Source of the DNA: Saprolegnia diclina VS20
Lineage: Eukaryota > Oomycota > Saprolegniomycetes > Saprolegniales > Saprolegniaceae
Assembly (NCBI RefSeq): GCF_000281045.1
Contig: NW_008246135.1
Coordinates: forward strand, 186,520 to 224,433
Length of the DNA: 37,914 nucleotides
Direction of reading: 5' to 3'
The translations under genes and the position numbers were made by a program. The notes beneath the pieces were generated by a model, which had not been told where the DNA came from, ran no database searches, and saw only the letters and a list, made by a program, of their open reading frames with translations. Shown piece after piece: positions 18,835 through 28,200 of the stretch (position 1 is its first letter; each line of letters starts with the position of its first letter).

Positions 18835-19470
18835 ATGTCCGAGGGCTTCGTCGAGTACTACGAGACGTTCAAGGACGCGCGGGCCGACGTCGTCGGGCTC
18901 CTCAAGCGCATCGCTGCGGCTACTGGCGACAAGAAGACCGAGCTGCTCCGCGATGCCAACGCCAAGCTCCAGGAGCTCGAGCGCTACTACCGTATCCTCG
19001 AGCAGGAGGCCAAGGGCGGCGATGCACAGGAGAAGCGCAAGATGCAGTCGCAGCTGCGCGTGTGTCATGGCGACATTGCAAAGCTCAAGAGCAGCCTCGA
19101 GAAGGAGGCGCTATTGGGGCGGCCGGCGGCACCGGCCCCACGCACCGCGCAGGAGCAAGCGGCCGCGTACCAAGCGGGCATGGACCGGACAACCAACCAT
19201 CTGCAGGACGCCAAGCGCACGGTTGCCGAGATCGACGAGGTTGCGGTCAGTGTTGACGCGAATCTTGCGGTCCAGCGCGAGCATCTGGAGCGGGCGCAAG
19301 GCAACGTGGACGAGACGCGCGCGGACGTACAGGACGCCAAGAGCCATTTGCGCAGCCTGGCGCGAAAAGCGTTTTCGAATTTGATTCTGCTCTCGCTCAT
19401 CATCCTCGGTCTGCTCGCGGGCATCGTGTACACCCTCCTTTACAAGTTTTATTTGCGCTATCGACACTAA
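18835..19470 (+). CDS. Vti1-like Qb-SNARE, copy 1
   Basis: Single exon, 211 residues. Residues 1-95 form the N-terminal helical region of Vti1 proteins (MSEGFVEYYETFKDARADV, LQELERYYRILEQEAKGGDA). The SNARE motif spans about 118-178 (RTTNHLQDAKRTVAEIDE, NLAVQREHLERAQGNVDETR) with Gln147 at the expected zero layer. One C-terminal membrane anchor (ILLSLIILGLLAGIVYTLLY) follows, leaving a tiny lumenal tail. Vti1 supplies the Qb helix in Golgi, endosome and vacuole fusion complexes. The start at 18835 matches the conserved M(S/T)E(G/S)F opening of the two other copies. This copy differs most, with a longer Pro/Ala linker (GRPAAPAPRTAQEQAAAY). It is the first of three tandem paralogs. Confidence 0.9.
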   Translation: MSEGFVEYYETFKDARADVVGLLKRIAAATGDKKTELLRDANAKLQELERYYRILEQEAKGGDAQEKRKMQSQLRVCHGDIAKLKSSLEKEALLGRPAAPAPRTAQEQAAAYQAGMDRTTNHLQDAKRTVAEIDEVAVSVDANLAVQREHLERAQGNVDETRADVQDAKSHLRSLARKAFSNLILLSLIILGLLAGIVYTLLYKFYLRYRH

Positions 19471-19793
19471 CGAATCAAGGAACGGCAAATTGATCGCTTT
19501 TTGCAGCAGGCAATAACGCGAATTCGGGTACGAGCGAGGGTAGGGTCCCTTGGCTATGTTACATATGTATCATGCACCCCCACTTGCCGATAGCTTTGGA
19601 GATAAACTACTTTAGCAACCCCGAAACATCTCAGTCACTTCAACTACCTGCAGTCACACAAAGGACGCTCCCCTCCTCCTTGCTCGATGCAACACCAAGG
19701 CTCACGCGAGGGGACCCGTACATAGTCGCTCGCCGCATGCAAATCAAGAGCTCCTTTGTTATATACAGTGATTATGCTAATTTCTTGGTCGAC
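19471..19793. other. Convergent intergenic region, nothing recognised
   Basis: These 323 bases between the stops of Vti1 copy 1 (+) and the CCCH gene (-) presumably contain both 3' UTRs. No frame or motif of note is visible. Confidence 0.5.
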
Positions 19794-20900
19794 TTACCAC
19801 GAGCAGGGAGGTGCCACACGAGGCTCGGTAGTCGACGCACCGCTGGCACTCGTATCCTTCAACGTTGCCGAGACCAACGGGCTACGGCCAAGACTGCTCT
19901 TGCGATACGAGCGCGAGCGGAGTTCACTCTCGCCATGCGCATAGCTAAGACACGTTGCTCGTGTGACCGGTTGCAGAGGAGACCGAGGCGTACGTGCACT
20001 TGGCGCCAAACGTGCAGCTGCCTCGCGTATGGTTGACGCACAACTTCGTCTTGATCTTGTTCCACTCACTGCTGTCGTGACGATACCTACGTCACGTGTC
20101 AATTGGTTGGTCAACGCCACCTCGCGTGCGTACTCGCAGTCGTCGCCGCGGGTGCAGGTACCGCGGCGGTAAAAGGTGCACGCTGGCTTGGACACGAGAG
20201 GTAGCGCTCGCCAGTTCTCGGACGACGCACAGCGCTCGTTCGTGAGGGTTCGAACCGACGGTAAGGGACCAGGGTTGTAATGCCACGCAGACTTGACGGG
20301 GGAGCCATAGCCGTCGGCGTCCGAGCCGGAACTACAGTCGCACCGTGTACATGAGCTAGCGGCGATCGAGCTCTCACCTCTCCGTCGTGGCCGTGCTTGT
20401 GTCAGCAGAGATTGCCCGGGCTGCATCGGTGACAAACGGTCGCAGCTCGGCGGTCGAGTGCGCGTAGCTACATCTCAAATGTCAAAGAATCGCGCCCACG
20501 TATCGATGACGTACACGCAGCTCGCACCAAACGAACACGATCCCTTCTTCATGTGATAGCACATTTTGGTCTTCAGATAGCCGTGCTTGGGCTTCGCAGG
20601 CGGTCGGTACGGCGGTGTCGCCTCGAGTTGAGTCGACCCTCGCAAGGCCCGAGCAATGCGCTGGTACTTGGCCACATTCTCGGTTGTTGTCGGGGCGTGG
20701 GCCATGAGCGCGGCAAGGTCTTCGATAGCTTGACCTCGCGAAACCACTAGGTCGAGTGACGGATGCGTCGACATAAGGAGGGCAACGAGCACCCAATGCA
20801 GGCACCACTGCTGTCGGTCGTCGTCGTCGTCGCTGCGGTGAAGTGTCGGCAACGGCGCTAGAAGACCGAGGAGCAAGAGAAAGCGCTCCGAGGCGGACAT
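19794..20900 (-). CDS. CCCH zinc-finger protein with three fingers, each split by an intron at the same base
   Basis: The model is complement(join(19794..19944, 19994..20086, 20134..20331, 20378..20467, 20515..20900)), 305 residues. Three fingers of the form C-x7-C-x5-C-x3-H appear only after splicing: CYHMKKGSCSFGASCVYAH, CTFYRRGTCTRGDDCEYRH and CVNHTRGSCTFGAKCTYAH. Fingers 1 and 3 have the KTK(M/L)C lead-in seen in tristetraprolin-type RNA-binding fingers. In every finger an intron interrupts the codon right after the third Cys, between bases 2 and 3 (phase 2); the fourth intron, between fingers 1 and 2, is also phase 2. Intron lengths are 47, 46, 47 and 49 nt. The N-terminal 90 residues are helical and Leu-rich; the C-terminal tail is Ser/Arg-rich. 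A role in mRNA binding or decay is inferred from finger type. Without splicing each finger loses its final His, so the model is well constrained. Confidence 0.85.
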
Positions 20901-20989
20901 ATCAGTTATGTCGTTCTGCCTTGGTCTGCGTCGAACCCATCACGCGTCCGCGCTGTGATGGTGGTGGACTTTGGTCGCCTTTACTCTCG

Positions 20990-21000
20990 ATTGGGATTGG
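20990..21000 (-). promoter_or_regulatory. Paired CCAAT boxes of the CCCH gene
   Basis: ATTGGGATTGG on the plus strand gives two CCAAT copies six bases apart in the sense of the CCCH gene, 90-100 nt before its ATG at 20900. Confidence 0.4.
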
Positions 21001-21282
21001 TGGTTCGAAAAAGCAACGACCAATCAGGAGGTCGATTACTTGAGGCGGTCGGGATCGTCTCGAACCATCGACGGCATGCTGTCGCCTCGTCGTGGCGATA
21101 CTACGATAAGTCTTTTTAACTCCAACTCTTTACCTCTTTACATAGCTGTCTAGTAAGTACTCCTAGTCTTTATGCCACACTATATAGTATTCCATTCAAA
21201 CACGTTTCTCATCGCGGCGCTCGGTGTCAACTCGCATAACGCGATGCGATTGGCGCATCGCTTTTATCGCATTCGATTTTAG

Positions 21283-21287
21283 CCAAT
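21283..21287 (+). promoter_or_regulatory. CCAAT box of Vti1 copy 2
   Basis: CCAATGG begins 81 nt before ATG 21364 and contains the alternative ATG at 21286. The arrangement parallels those before the REEP gene and Vti1 copy 3. Confidence 0.45.
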
Positions 21288-21363
21288 GGCCTTGCGTCCA
21301 ACACACACGCACTCTGTCCCTGCAGAGAGTGACACACGGGTGCAGACAGAAATCAGCAGCGCG

Positions 21364-21996
21364 ATGACCGAGTCCTTCCGCGAGTACTACGAAGCGTTCA
21401 AGGACCTCCGGTCCGAGGCGGCAGCCGTCATCCGCCTCATTCCCGATGCGCCGGTGGACCGCCGCATGGCCCTCGAGCGCGACGCGCAGGACCGCATCGA
21501 CGAAGTTGAGCGCTACGTGCGCATTCTCGGCCAAGAGGCGCTGGGCGGCGACGCCCAAATGAAGCGCAAGATGCAAACGCAGCTGCACAGCTGCAAGTCG
21601 GACCTCGAGAAGCTCCACAACAACCTCTCGAAAGCGGTCTTGGTCGGCGCTGCCCACGAGCGGAGCACGGGCACGACGACCGTGACGGTCCAAGACCGAC
21701 TCGACCGCACCGGCGCCGTCCTGAACGACGCCATCACGACCATTGAAGAGACGCGCGCCATCGCGATCGGCGTCGGCGAGAGCCTCGCGACGCAGGGCGA
21801 CCAGCTGCGCCGGGCCCAAGTCAATGTGCATGCAACGCGCGTCGACGTGAAAGAGGCCGCGCTGCACCTCAAGAGCCTCAAGCGCAAGAACAACGTCAAG
21901 ATTTTCTTTCTCTGGTTCATCATCTTTCTCCTTGTGGGAGGGATTGTCTACTGGTTTGTGGACAAAATTAAGAACGTGTGGGGCGTCGTTGCCTAA
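21364..21996 (+). CDS. Vti1-like Qb-SNARE, copy 2
   Basis: Single exon, 210 residues from ATG 21364. The N-terminal region (MTESFREYYEAFKDLRSEAA, RYVRILGQEALGGDAQMKRK) leads to a SNARE motif at about 114-174 with Gln144 at the zero layer, but the following residues are GDQLRRAQ rather than the REHLERAQ or REQLERAQ of the other copies. A single C-terminal membrane anchor follows (IFFLWFIIFLLVGGIVYWFV), with an unusually long polar tail (DKIKNVWGVVA). The linker is Thr-rich (STGTTTVTVQ). It shares DAQMKRKMQ and a LEKLxNNLxKAxLxG block with copy 3, so these two appear to be the closer pair. An upstream in-frame ATG at 21286 lies within the CCAAT box and was rejected as the start. Confidence 0.9.
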   Translation: MTESFREYYEAFKDLRSEAAAVIRLIPDAPVDRRMALERDAQDRIDEVERYVRILGQEALGGDAQMKRKMQTQLHSCKSDLEKLHNNLSKAVLVGAAHERSTGTTTVTVQDRLDRTGAVLNDAITTIEETRAIAIGVGESLATQGDQLRRAQVNVHATRVDVKEAALHLKSLKRKNNVKIFFLWFIIFLLVGGIVYWFVDKIKNVWGVVA

Positions 21997-22109
21997 TCGA
22001 CTAACTTCATAACAATTGTCTCCTTGTAGTCATCTTGACGATACATGGTCTTGTACGAGGAGCTACAGCGCCAGTAGAACGTCATGTGCGTCATGCATGA
22101 CTCGCGAGT

Positions 22110-22328
22110 TTGCAACCTTTGAGTTTGAGTTTTGATTTTCGCGTGCTTGCCTGGGGATGTCGACCGACATCCTGTCCACAACACTTGCTCAAAAAGATAC
22201 TTTGGATCTTGCCCAGTGGCGACGGCGACATCACCCTCCAGGTTCTCAACCTCGTCATTCGAAGACTCGGTAAGTATTGTCTTATTCTAGTGTACCATAG
22301 TGTCCCTTTCCCTAAAACGGAGGACTAG
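22110..22328 (+). pseudogene. Possible F-box-like gene fragment
   Basis: A 72-codon frame contains CPQHLLKKILWILPSGDGDI followed by TLQVLNLVIRRLG, which resembles the LLxxILxxLPSxDD pattern of F-box-like starts. A canonical GTAAGT follows directly at about 22270, with a TTCTAG 15 nt later, as if it were the end of an exon. I find no downstream exon before the next gene and no ATG in this frame, so a decayed gene piece is the best guess; chance is possible. Confidence 0.2.
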
Positions 22329-22460
22329 AGACCTTTGGACATCTAAGGTCCTTCGCCCCGTGTAAATATATTTGGAAATTGTGCATTTTTAGTCGACTGG
22401 ATTTTCCCAACTATTTCGCGTTTTGATTGGTCAAAATCTCTTCGTTTACCCGCCTTTTAA

Positions 22461-22465
22461 CCAAT
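22461..22465 (+). promoter_or_regulatory. CCAAT box of Vti1 copy 3
   Basis: AACCAATGG begins 68 nt before ATG 22529. It lies within a long upstream open frame that would otherwise extend the protein by 34 residues, arguing against that extension. Confidence 0.45.
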
Positions 22466-22528
22466 GGCATCGTGTGGCAATTCCCGCACTCTGACTTCTT
22501 CCGAGCGGCGAGCAGCAGTGTGAGCAGC

Positions 22529-23161
22529 ATGACCGAGTCGTTCCAAGAGTACTATGAGACGTTCAAGGAGCTGCGGACCGAGGCGATGGCCATCATCAAG
22601 GAGATGCCGAGCGCCAACGCATCCCGGCGCGACCAGCTCGAGCGCGACGCCCGCCACCGCATCGAAGAGGTCGAGCGCTACTTGCGCATCCTCGACCAAG
22701 AGGCCAAGGGCGGCGACGCCCAAATGAAGCGCAAGATGCAGGCGCAGATCCGCAGCTGCAACTCGGACCTCGAGAAGCTCAACAACAACCTCGTGAAAGC
22801 GCTTTTGCTCGGGAATGCAGCCGAACGACAGCCGGCGCCCGCGGCAGGCGGTAGCAACCCGCACGTCCATCAAGAGCGTCTGGACCGCACGGGCGGCTAT
22901 TTAAACGAGGCCAAGAACATCATTGGCGAGACGCAAGCTGTCGGTATCAACATCGACAACAACCTCATGATGCAGCGCGAGCAGCTCGAACGGGCGCAAG
23001 AGAACGTCAAGGACACCCGCGCCGACGCCCAAGAGGCCGGCGTCCACCTCGCAAGCCTTCGCCGGAAGAACATGGTGAGCATCGCACTCATGTGGGTCGT
23101 CATCTTTGGCCTCTCGGTGGCCATTCTTGTCCGCGTCCTCAAGATGGTCCACGCCATCTAA
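22529..23161 (+). CDS. Vti1-like Qb-SNARE, copy 3
   Basis: Single exon, 210 residues from ATG 22529. It opens MTESFQEYYETFKELRTEAM and keeps the RYLRILDQEAKGGDAQMKRK block. The SNARE motif lies at about residues 115-175 with zero-layer Gln in NLMMQREQLERAQENVKDTR, the closest of the three to standard Vti1 sequence. The membrane anchor is VSIALMWVVIFGLSVAILVRVL with a short tail. The linker is Pro/Ala/Gly-rich (RQPAPAAGGSNPHVH). It most likely works as a Qb subunit in late secretory or endosomal fusion. Tandem arrangement, shared single-exon structure and matching start motif indicate local duplication. An alternative start upstream was rejected because it spans the CCAAT box. Confidence 0.92.
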   Translation: MTESFQEYYETFKELRTEAMAIIKEMPSANASRRDQLERDARHRIEEVERYLRILDQEAKGGDAQMKRKMQAQIRSCNSDLEKLNNNLVKALLLGNAAERQPAPAAGGSNPHVHQERLDRTGGYLNEAKNIIGETQAVGINIDNNLMMQREQLERAQENVKDTRADAQEAGVHLASLRRKNMVSIALMWVVIFGLSVAILVRVLKMVHAI

Positions 23162-23484
23162 GCTTGCATGTATACACACTTTCTATTACTCCACTGTACT
23201 CTCAGCACAACGAATACAGACAATCTTGCCAACAACTCTACAACCGTGGCGTGCTAGCACCGTGGCGCGAAGTGACTGCTGCATTCGTGGAGTCTGAGAC
23301 TGCGAATTCTGGTACACGTTTGGTTCTCCTGACGGAGCGAAGTAGGTGGCCCAAACAGAACCTGGCTTGACCAAACGACTGGTCGACTCTGGCGCAGAGG
23401 CGGCCATGAGGTTGACCAGTCCCATGCAGCGCTCGGCCACCACCAAGATGGTTTAAGAACCAAAGGATGCTATATACTACAGTC
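23162..23484. other. Convergent intergenic region, nothing recognised
   Basis: These 323 bases lie between the stops of Vti1 copy 3 (+) and the type II membrane protein gene (-). Short frames on both strands show no family resemblance. Confidence 0.5.
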
Positions 23485-24999
23485 TTAGGCGGACGTAGCT
23501 TCTGTGTCTGTGCTCTCGAGGACCTCTGTTGGCGGGTGGACCCGAATGTCATCGACAGTGAACGGAATCTCAAACGCACTGCCGCCGCCAAGCGCGATCG
23601 TGAGGTTGCCATGATGCAACGAAAAGGCCAGCTGGTCGCTGAGGTAGAGCACAATGAGGTCTTCGCAGACCTCAAACGACGTGACAAGGATCGGGAATGA
23701 GACGTTGTTGACGGCCTGGGCCGGCCACGCGACCGCCGTCTCGTCAATAGCGGTTGCCAGATCCTTTGGCGGGAGCTTCGTCGACGTGTTCTGGTACAAA
23801 ATGTCAAACTGCAAGTGGAGCAGATCCAGTTCGATCGGGAGCGGGTTGTGGATCTGGAGGTCGACGTCCAGTCGGAGCTCGCACGTGTGCGTCTCCGAGT
23901 CGAGCTTCTTGAGCGTCGGGTTGAGCTCATACTTGCGCAAAAAGGCTGGCTGACCGTCAATCGTGCCAGGAATCTCGATTGGGAACGACATGCGGTTGAA
24001 GAGCTGCTGCGCGAGGCAGTGCGACTGCGGGTGGCCGCCGACAATGGCCAGCGAGACGTTGGACCCGCCGAGGTACGACTGCAGCACGTCTTCGAGCGGC
24101 GCCGTGTCGGCGTGCGCCAAATATGTGTACGTGGCAATGTGCGTCGTACCGCCACCAAGTGTAAAGCCATAAAACCCAACCCGGAGCAAAGTTTCGTTCT
24201 TCATGGGGTGCGTGAGCTCAAAGCTCAGGTCGGGCACAGTCCACTGCACCTGCGACGCGTACTCGAACGTCACGTCCGAGAAGACGTAGATGCCATGGTC
24301 GTCTTCGTCGATATGGCCGCGCGAGAGCCCGATCGTGTGGAGTATCGAATGTATCATTTCGTCAATGTGCTTGGCAATGTCAAAGTCATTGGGTGCTGAT
24401 CGCCGCCGCCGAGGAAAGGCCCACATGCCAGACCGATGGACCGAGGAAGACGACGGCAGCAAGTCGTGGACGTCGACATGGACGGTAAATGGCACAAGAA
24501 GACACGAGATGTGGATCGGAATGGACCCCGACACAGTCAGCTCTGGCGTCGGCGACTGAAAGAGAAAGCGCTGGAGGTCCATCGGCGATGCTTGGACGGA
24601 GAAGAAGACGTGCGACTGCACCGACGAGGCGCCGGTCGCGAGCGAAAACGCTGGCAACGATACGACTAGAAGCGAGGTGCCGTTGGTCGAGAGGTGCACA
24701 TCGAACGGCCCGATCGTCGGCGCGCACAGCGACGGGTTGACAAACTCGACGCCGACGGCGCCAAGCGACTTGTCGCTGCAGAGGTCGGGCAAATGCAGCG
24801 AGCGAAAGGCCATCGTCGTGCCCCGCAGCGCCAAGACCAAGTGCACGAGCGTCACGAGAGCGATGACGATGCAGCCTACGAGCGCGAGGACCACTTGCAC
24901 GCGCCGCCGGCAATACCAGCGTGGGCTCGCCGCCGGCGAGATGGGCGGAGCGTCCACGCTGCCGCTAAGGAGCCGGTCGCGCTGGTCGTCGTCGGCCAT
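23485..24999 (-). CDS. Type II membrane protein with LEA2-like extracellular repeats, unknown function
   Basis: Single exon, 504 residues. A short charged, cytosolic N-terminus (MADDDQRDRLLSG) precedes one membrane helix at about 33-57 (VQVVLALVGCIVIALVTLVHLVL). The large lumenal or extracellular part has many N-glycosylation sites (NGTS, NETLL, NVSLA, NTST, NVSF, NLTI). Segments such as VEFVNPSLCAPTIGPFDVHL and VDLQIHNPLPIELDLLHLQF resemble the conserved NP-containing strands of LEA2/DUF3712-type beta-sandwich domains, possibly in two or three copies. Such modules occur in membrane-anchored proteins of fungi, oomycetes and plants; their role is unclear. The start ATG gives a plausible topology; no upstream extension is needed. 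The family call is by eye and tentative; the coding call is firm. Confidence 0.75.
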   Translation of the reverse strand: MADDDQRDRLLSGSVDAPPISPAASPRWYCRRRVQVVLALVGCIVIALVTLVHLVLALRGTTMAFRSLHLPDLCSDKSLGAVGVEFVNPSLCAPTIGPFDVHLSTNGTSLLVVSLPAFSLATGASSVQSHVFFSVQASPMDLQRFLFQSPTPELTVSGSIPIHISCLLVPFTVHVDVHDLLPSSSSVHRSGMWAFPRRRRSAPNDFDIAKHIDEMIHSILHTIGLSRGHIDEDDHGIYVFSDVTFEYASQVQWTVPDLSFELTHPMKNETLLRVGFYGFTLGGGTTHIATYTYLAHADTAPLEDVLQSYLGGSNVSLAIVGGHPQSHCLAQQLFNRMSFPIEIPGTIDGQPAFLRKYELNPTLKKLDSETHTCELRLDVDLQIHNPLPIELDLLHLQFDILYQNTSTKLPPKDLATAIDETAVAWPAQAVNNVSFPILVTSFEVCEDLIVLYLSDQLAFSLHHGNLTIALGGGSAFEIPFTVDDIRVHPPTEVLESTDTEATSA

Positions 25000-25238
25000 G
25001 AGCGTTCGGCAATCTTTGTGTGATCTTGCGAGAAAACCTGTGCAAATACATATCCATTGTCAGAGGATATCACCTGGCTGGACGCACGCAACTTTGCGAG
25101 GCCACGCGAGCATGACGCCGCGTCCCTCTCGCATCAAAGTGCAAGGAATCACTATACGTTCAAGTGTCTAAAGGCACGCCGCCTTTGCTTTCGCTGTCCA
25201 CCGCGCACGCTGGGCCTGCCACGCGTGGGGTCTGTAAG

Positions 25239-25243
25239 CCAAT
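25239..25243 (+). promoter_or_regulatory. CCAAT box of the PPR-exonuclease gene
   Basis: AGCCAATCAG begins 43 nt before ATG 25282. The open frame upstream of that ATG runs through the box, so the longer reading is unlikely to be translated. Confidence 0.45.
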
Positions 25244-25281
25244 CAGCGTCGATTGTGCCAGAGGGCAAAGTCGAATTCGGG

Positions 25282-28200
25282 ATGATGTACGCGTGGGCAG
25301 AGGACGAAGCGACGGCCGACCTCGTGCGCGACCTCGCGTCGCTGGAGACGCCAACGCCCGAGACGCGCCTCTTGCTCAAGCCTATCTTCCGCTGGGCCAA
25401 GCGCGAGCCGGAGAAGGCGTACGCGTACGTGGTTTGGTTGCTGCAGCTGCATGAAACTGGCGACGGCGACATTCCCGCGCAGCCGACCATCCAAGCCAAC
25501 TACGCCATCAACACGCTCATTACGGCGAGCCAGCGCTGCGGCAAGGCCATGGAGGCCCAGCGCGCGTTCGACCTTCTCGGCGTGCACGGCTTTACGCCCG
25601 ACGTCTTTGCGTACACGGCGCTCATCGACGTGCTTGGCCGTGGCCAGCAGGCCGAAATAGGCCTCGCCATGTACAAGCAGATGCTCGCAACCGACGTGCA
25701 GCCCAACATTGTGACGTTTACCACCATCATCCGCGTGCTCGCCATGAGGTACGAACGCGCCATCGATCGACGACTGACAAACATGCCAGCGACACTGTCG
25801 ACGTGAGTTACGTTTTGAACGTCCTCGAGCACGCTCGGCTGCTCGACAAGACGTGCGATCCGTCGCTGTACACGGAGGCCCTCGAGACGTGTGCGAAGCG
25901 CAAGGCCATCGATGTGATCACTGGCGTCTTGCAGCAACGACGCCTCGACTACGGCCTCGAACTCCTCGGCGATAAGAGCATCCTGGCCATTAGCCGCGTC
26001 GCGCGCGAGCCATCAAACGCGCGCATCGTCGACGGCTGGGTCGCGGACGGTCTCTTGGATGCAGCGGACAAGACGCGCCTCTTCTTGGCCTCGTCGTCGT
26101 CGTCTGTCACAGACGGTGCGTCCTTGCTATTTGTCGTCCCTCTGTACAACCAAGTGTAGACAAGTACCAAGGGTGTTTGGGCTACGAGACGCCGGCGTCC
26201 GTGCGGCAGTCGGTCATCCTGCACGATATCGATCGCCTCATTGAACGCGTCCTCAAGGGCGTGCTTCCCACCAAGTATCTACATACGCGTTTAGTCTATC
26301 CTGGATACTACTATCCGGTATCGCTCTAGGATGGATTTCGAGACGCTCATTCATCAGTGCCGCAAGCGCAAGTGGCGGGAGCAAGTCCACGTCGTCTTTG
26401 ACGCAATGACCACGCTTGCTCATGCCGGCTGGACCTTCCTGAACGATGCGAGTCGAGATCCGGTACCGGCGCAGCCCACGGTGACGCCGGGCCCGTCGAC
26501 GTACTTGGCGATGATTGACGCGTACATTTGCTGTCACGCGATCGACGACGCATGGCGTGCGTTCGCCCAGATGGACGACTGCCACGTCCCTCGCACGCAA
26601 ACCATTGTGCGCAAGTACATTCGTGGCTGCTACCTCCTCATGCGCGACTTGAGCGCGGCGCCGTCGCCCGAGACGTGGCACGTCCGGAATGTTGTCGACC
26701 TCGCGCTGCGGGATGCCATTGTGATCTCGCCCAAGATGGCCAGTTATATCTTGCGTCTCTACGGCCTCCACGAACACCTCGGTCTCGACATGATGGCAAC
26801 GCTCGTTGGTGTTGGCCACGACCGCCAGTTGCTACTCGACGAGCTCGTGCAAGCTTGCGTGTATGCTGGCAACGTCGACGGCGCCTTGGCGGCGCTCGCA
26901 TATCTCTCGGGCGGCACGACGGCCACGGTCGAGCGCGCGCTTCTGCTGACCTGCATCCACGGCCCGACGCTCGAGATGGCGCTTGACCGCCTGCACACGC
27001 TGCAGGCCCACGCGCATCTGCTGCCTGTCCCGGTCTACGCGTCGATTTTACGCGAAATGTACACAAAATACACGGCCAAAAGTGGTCAAATGGACGGGAT
27101 CGGGCGCGCCAAGTGCCTCAAAGTGCGTACGTCCATCACCAACGAGCCGCTTGCGTGGCCGAGGACTCACCACACAGATAGTGTTTGAAAAGCGTGCCAT
27201 CTTTGAGGCGACGGCCGCCCACGCCGCTGCGTTACGCGCCAAGGCGCCGGTCGAGACGACGTCGTGCGGCGCGCTCTGGTGTGCGTCGATCGAGGAGCTC
27301 TCATGCGCCCCGATCCTCTTTGCCCAGCACTTGACCGAGCGGCTCACTTCCGTGCGGGACAAGGCGGCCAAAGAGCTCGCCCAAGACGACATTTGCGCTG
27401 CGATCCGCGCGACGCAGGATCCGTATCTCTTTCTGCTGCAAGCGCTGCTGGCGTTCCCGTCGATCGACGTGGGTTTCCGCCTCCAGGCCAAGTTCGCCAA
27501 GCTCCTCCTCGCTATGGTAGCGTCCGCCGACCTCAGTGTGGACCCGACAACGCCTTGCGTAGGTGCCGGGGACGCATGGCCCACACCACGTGGCGTACTG
27601 CTTGAACGAGCTCGACGCGATGCCCGTGCACTTGGTTGCAGAATTGGACCGCGTGCTCGACCTCTGTGCGGCGGACGCCGGTCGGCTCGTCGACTACTGC
27701 CGGGTTGCCACTCTGCAAGACAATGCCGAGAAGACGATCAACTTTGTGCTCGCCCACGACGTCTTCTTCGCTCCGGAGCACGCGATCGTTCTCGCGGCGC
27801 ATTTCGCAGAGCTCTATGCCAACGGCAATACTGTCGGCGTCAAGTACATTCGCGCGACCGCCAAGTACCTGTCGAGTGCGGTCATTGCGGCCCAAACGTT
27901 TCTCCAAAGCCTCGAGGCGCGGCTGCTCGACGACGACGAGTACCCGAGTCTGCACGTCGCCGACGTCCAAGTGCTCGCCATGGAATTTGCGCTCCAAGAG
28001 GCCTTCCCCGCCCTCATGCAGCTGGAAGCCACGTACACGCGCAAGACGGTACTCGTCGATCCCAACCGCATCTACTGGTCGCTGCCTACGACTGCCGTGA
28101 CGATGGTGGTCGACACGGTCGAGGCTGTTGCGGTCGCGTCCTCTGTGCTCTGTCGTAGCCGCCTTGTGGGCATTGACGTCGAGTGGCGCCCCGATGTCCA

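Larger units (their letters stand above)
20901..21363. other. Divergent promoter region of the CCCH gene and Vti1 copy 2
   Basis: This 463-base region holds two minus-sense CCAAT boxes (20990-20994, 20996-21000) serving the CCCH gene and plus-sense boxes at 21020-21024 and 21283-21287 on the Vti1 side. No coding exon is recognised. Confidence 0.5.
21997..22528. other. Intergenic region between Vti1 copies 2 and 3
   Basis: This 532-base region holds a coding-like fragment at 22110-22328 (listed separately), a minus-sense ATTGG at about 22424-22428 and a plus-sense CCAAT at 22461-22465. Nothing else is recognised. Confidence 0.45.

Noticed and set aside
20247-20256. GGTTCGAACC, resembling a tRNA B box
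   Set aside because: It lies inside the third exon of the CCCH gene, and no cloverleaf arms or A box can be drawn around it.
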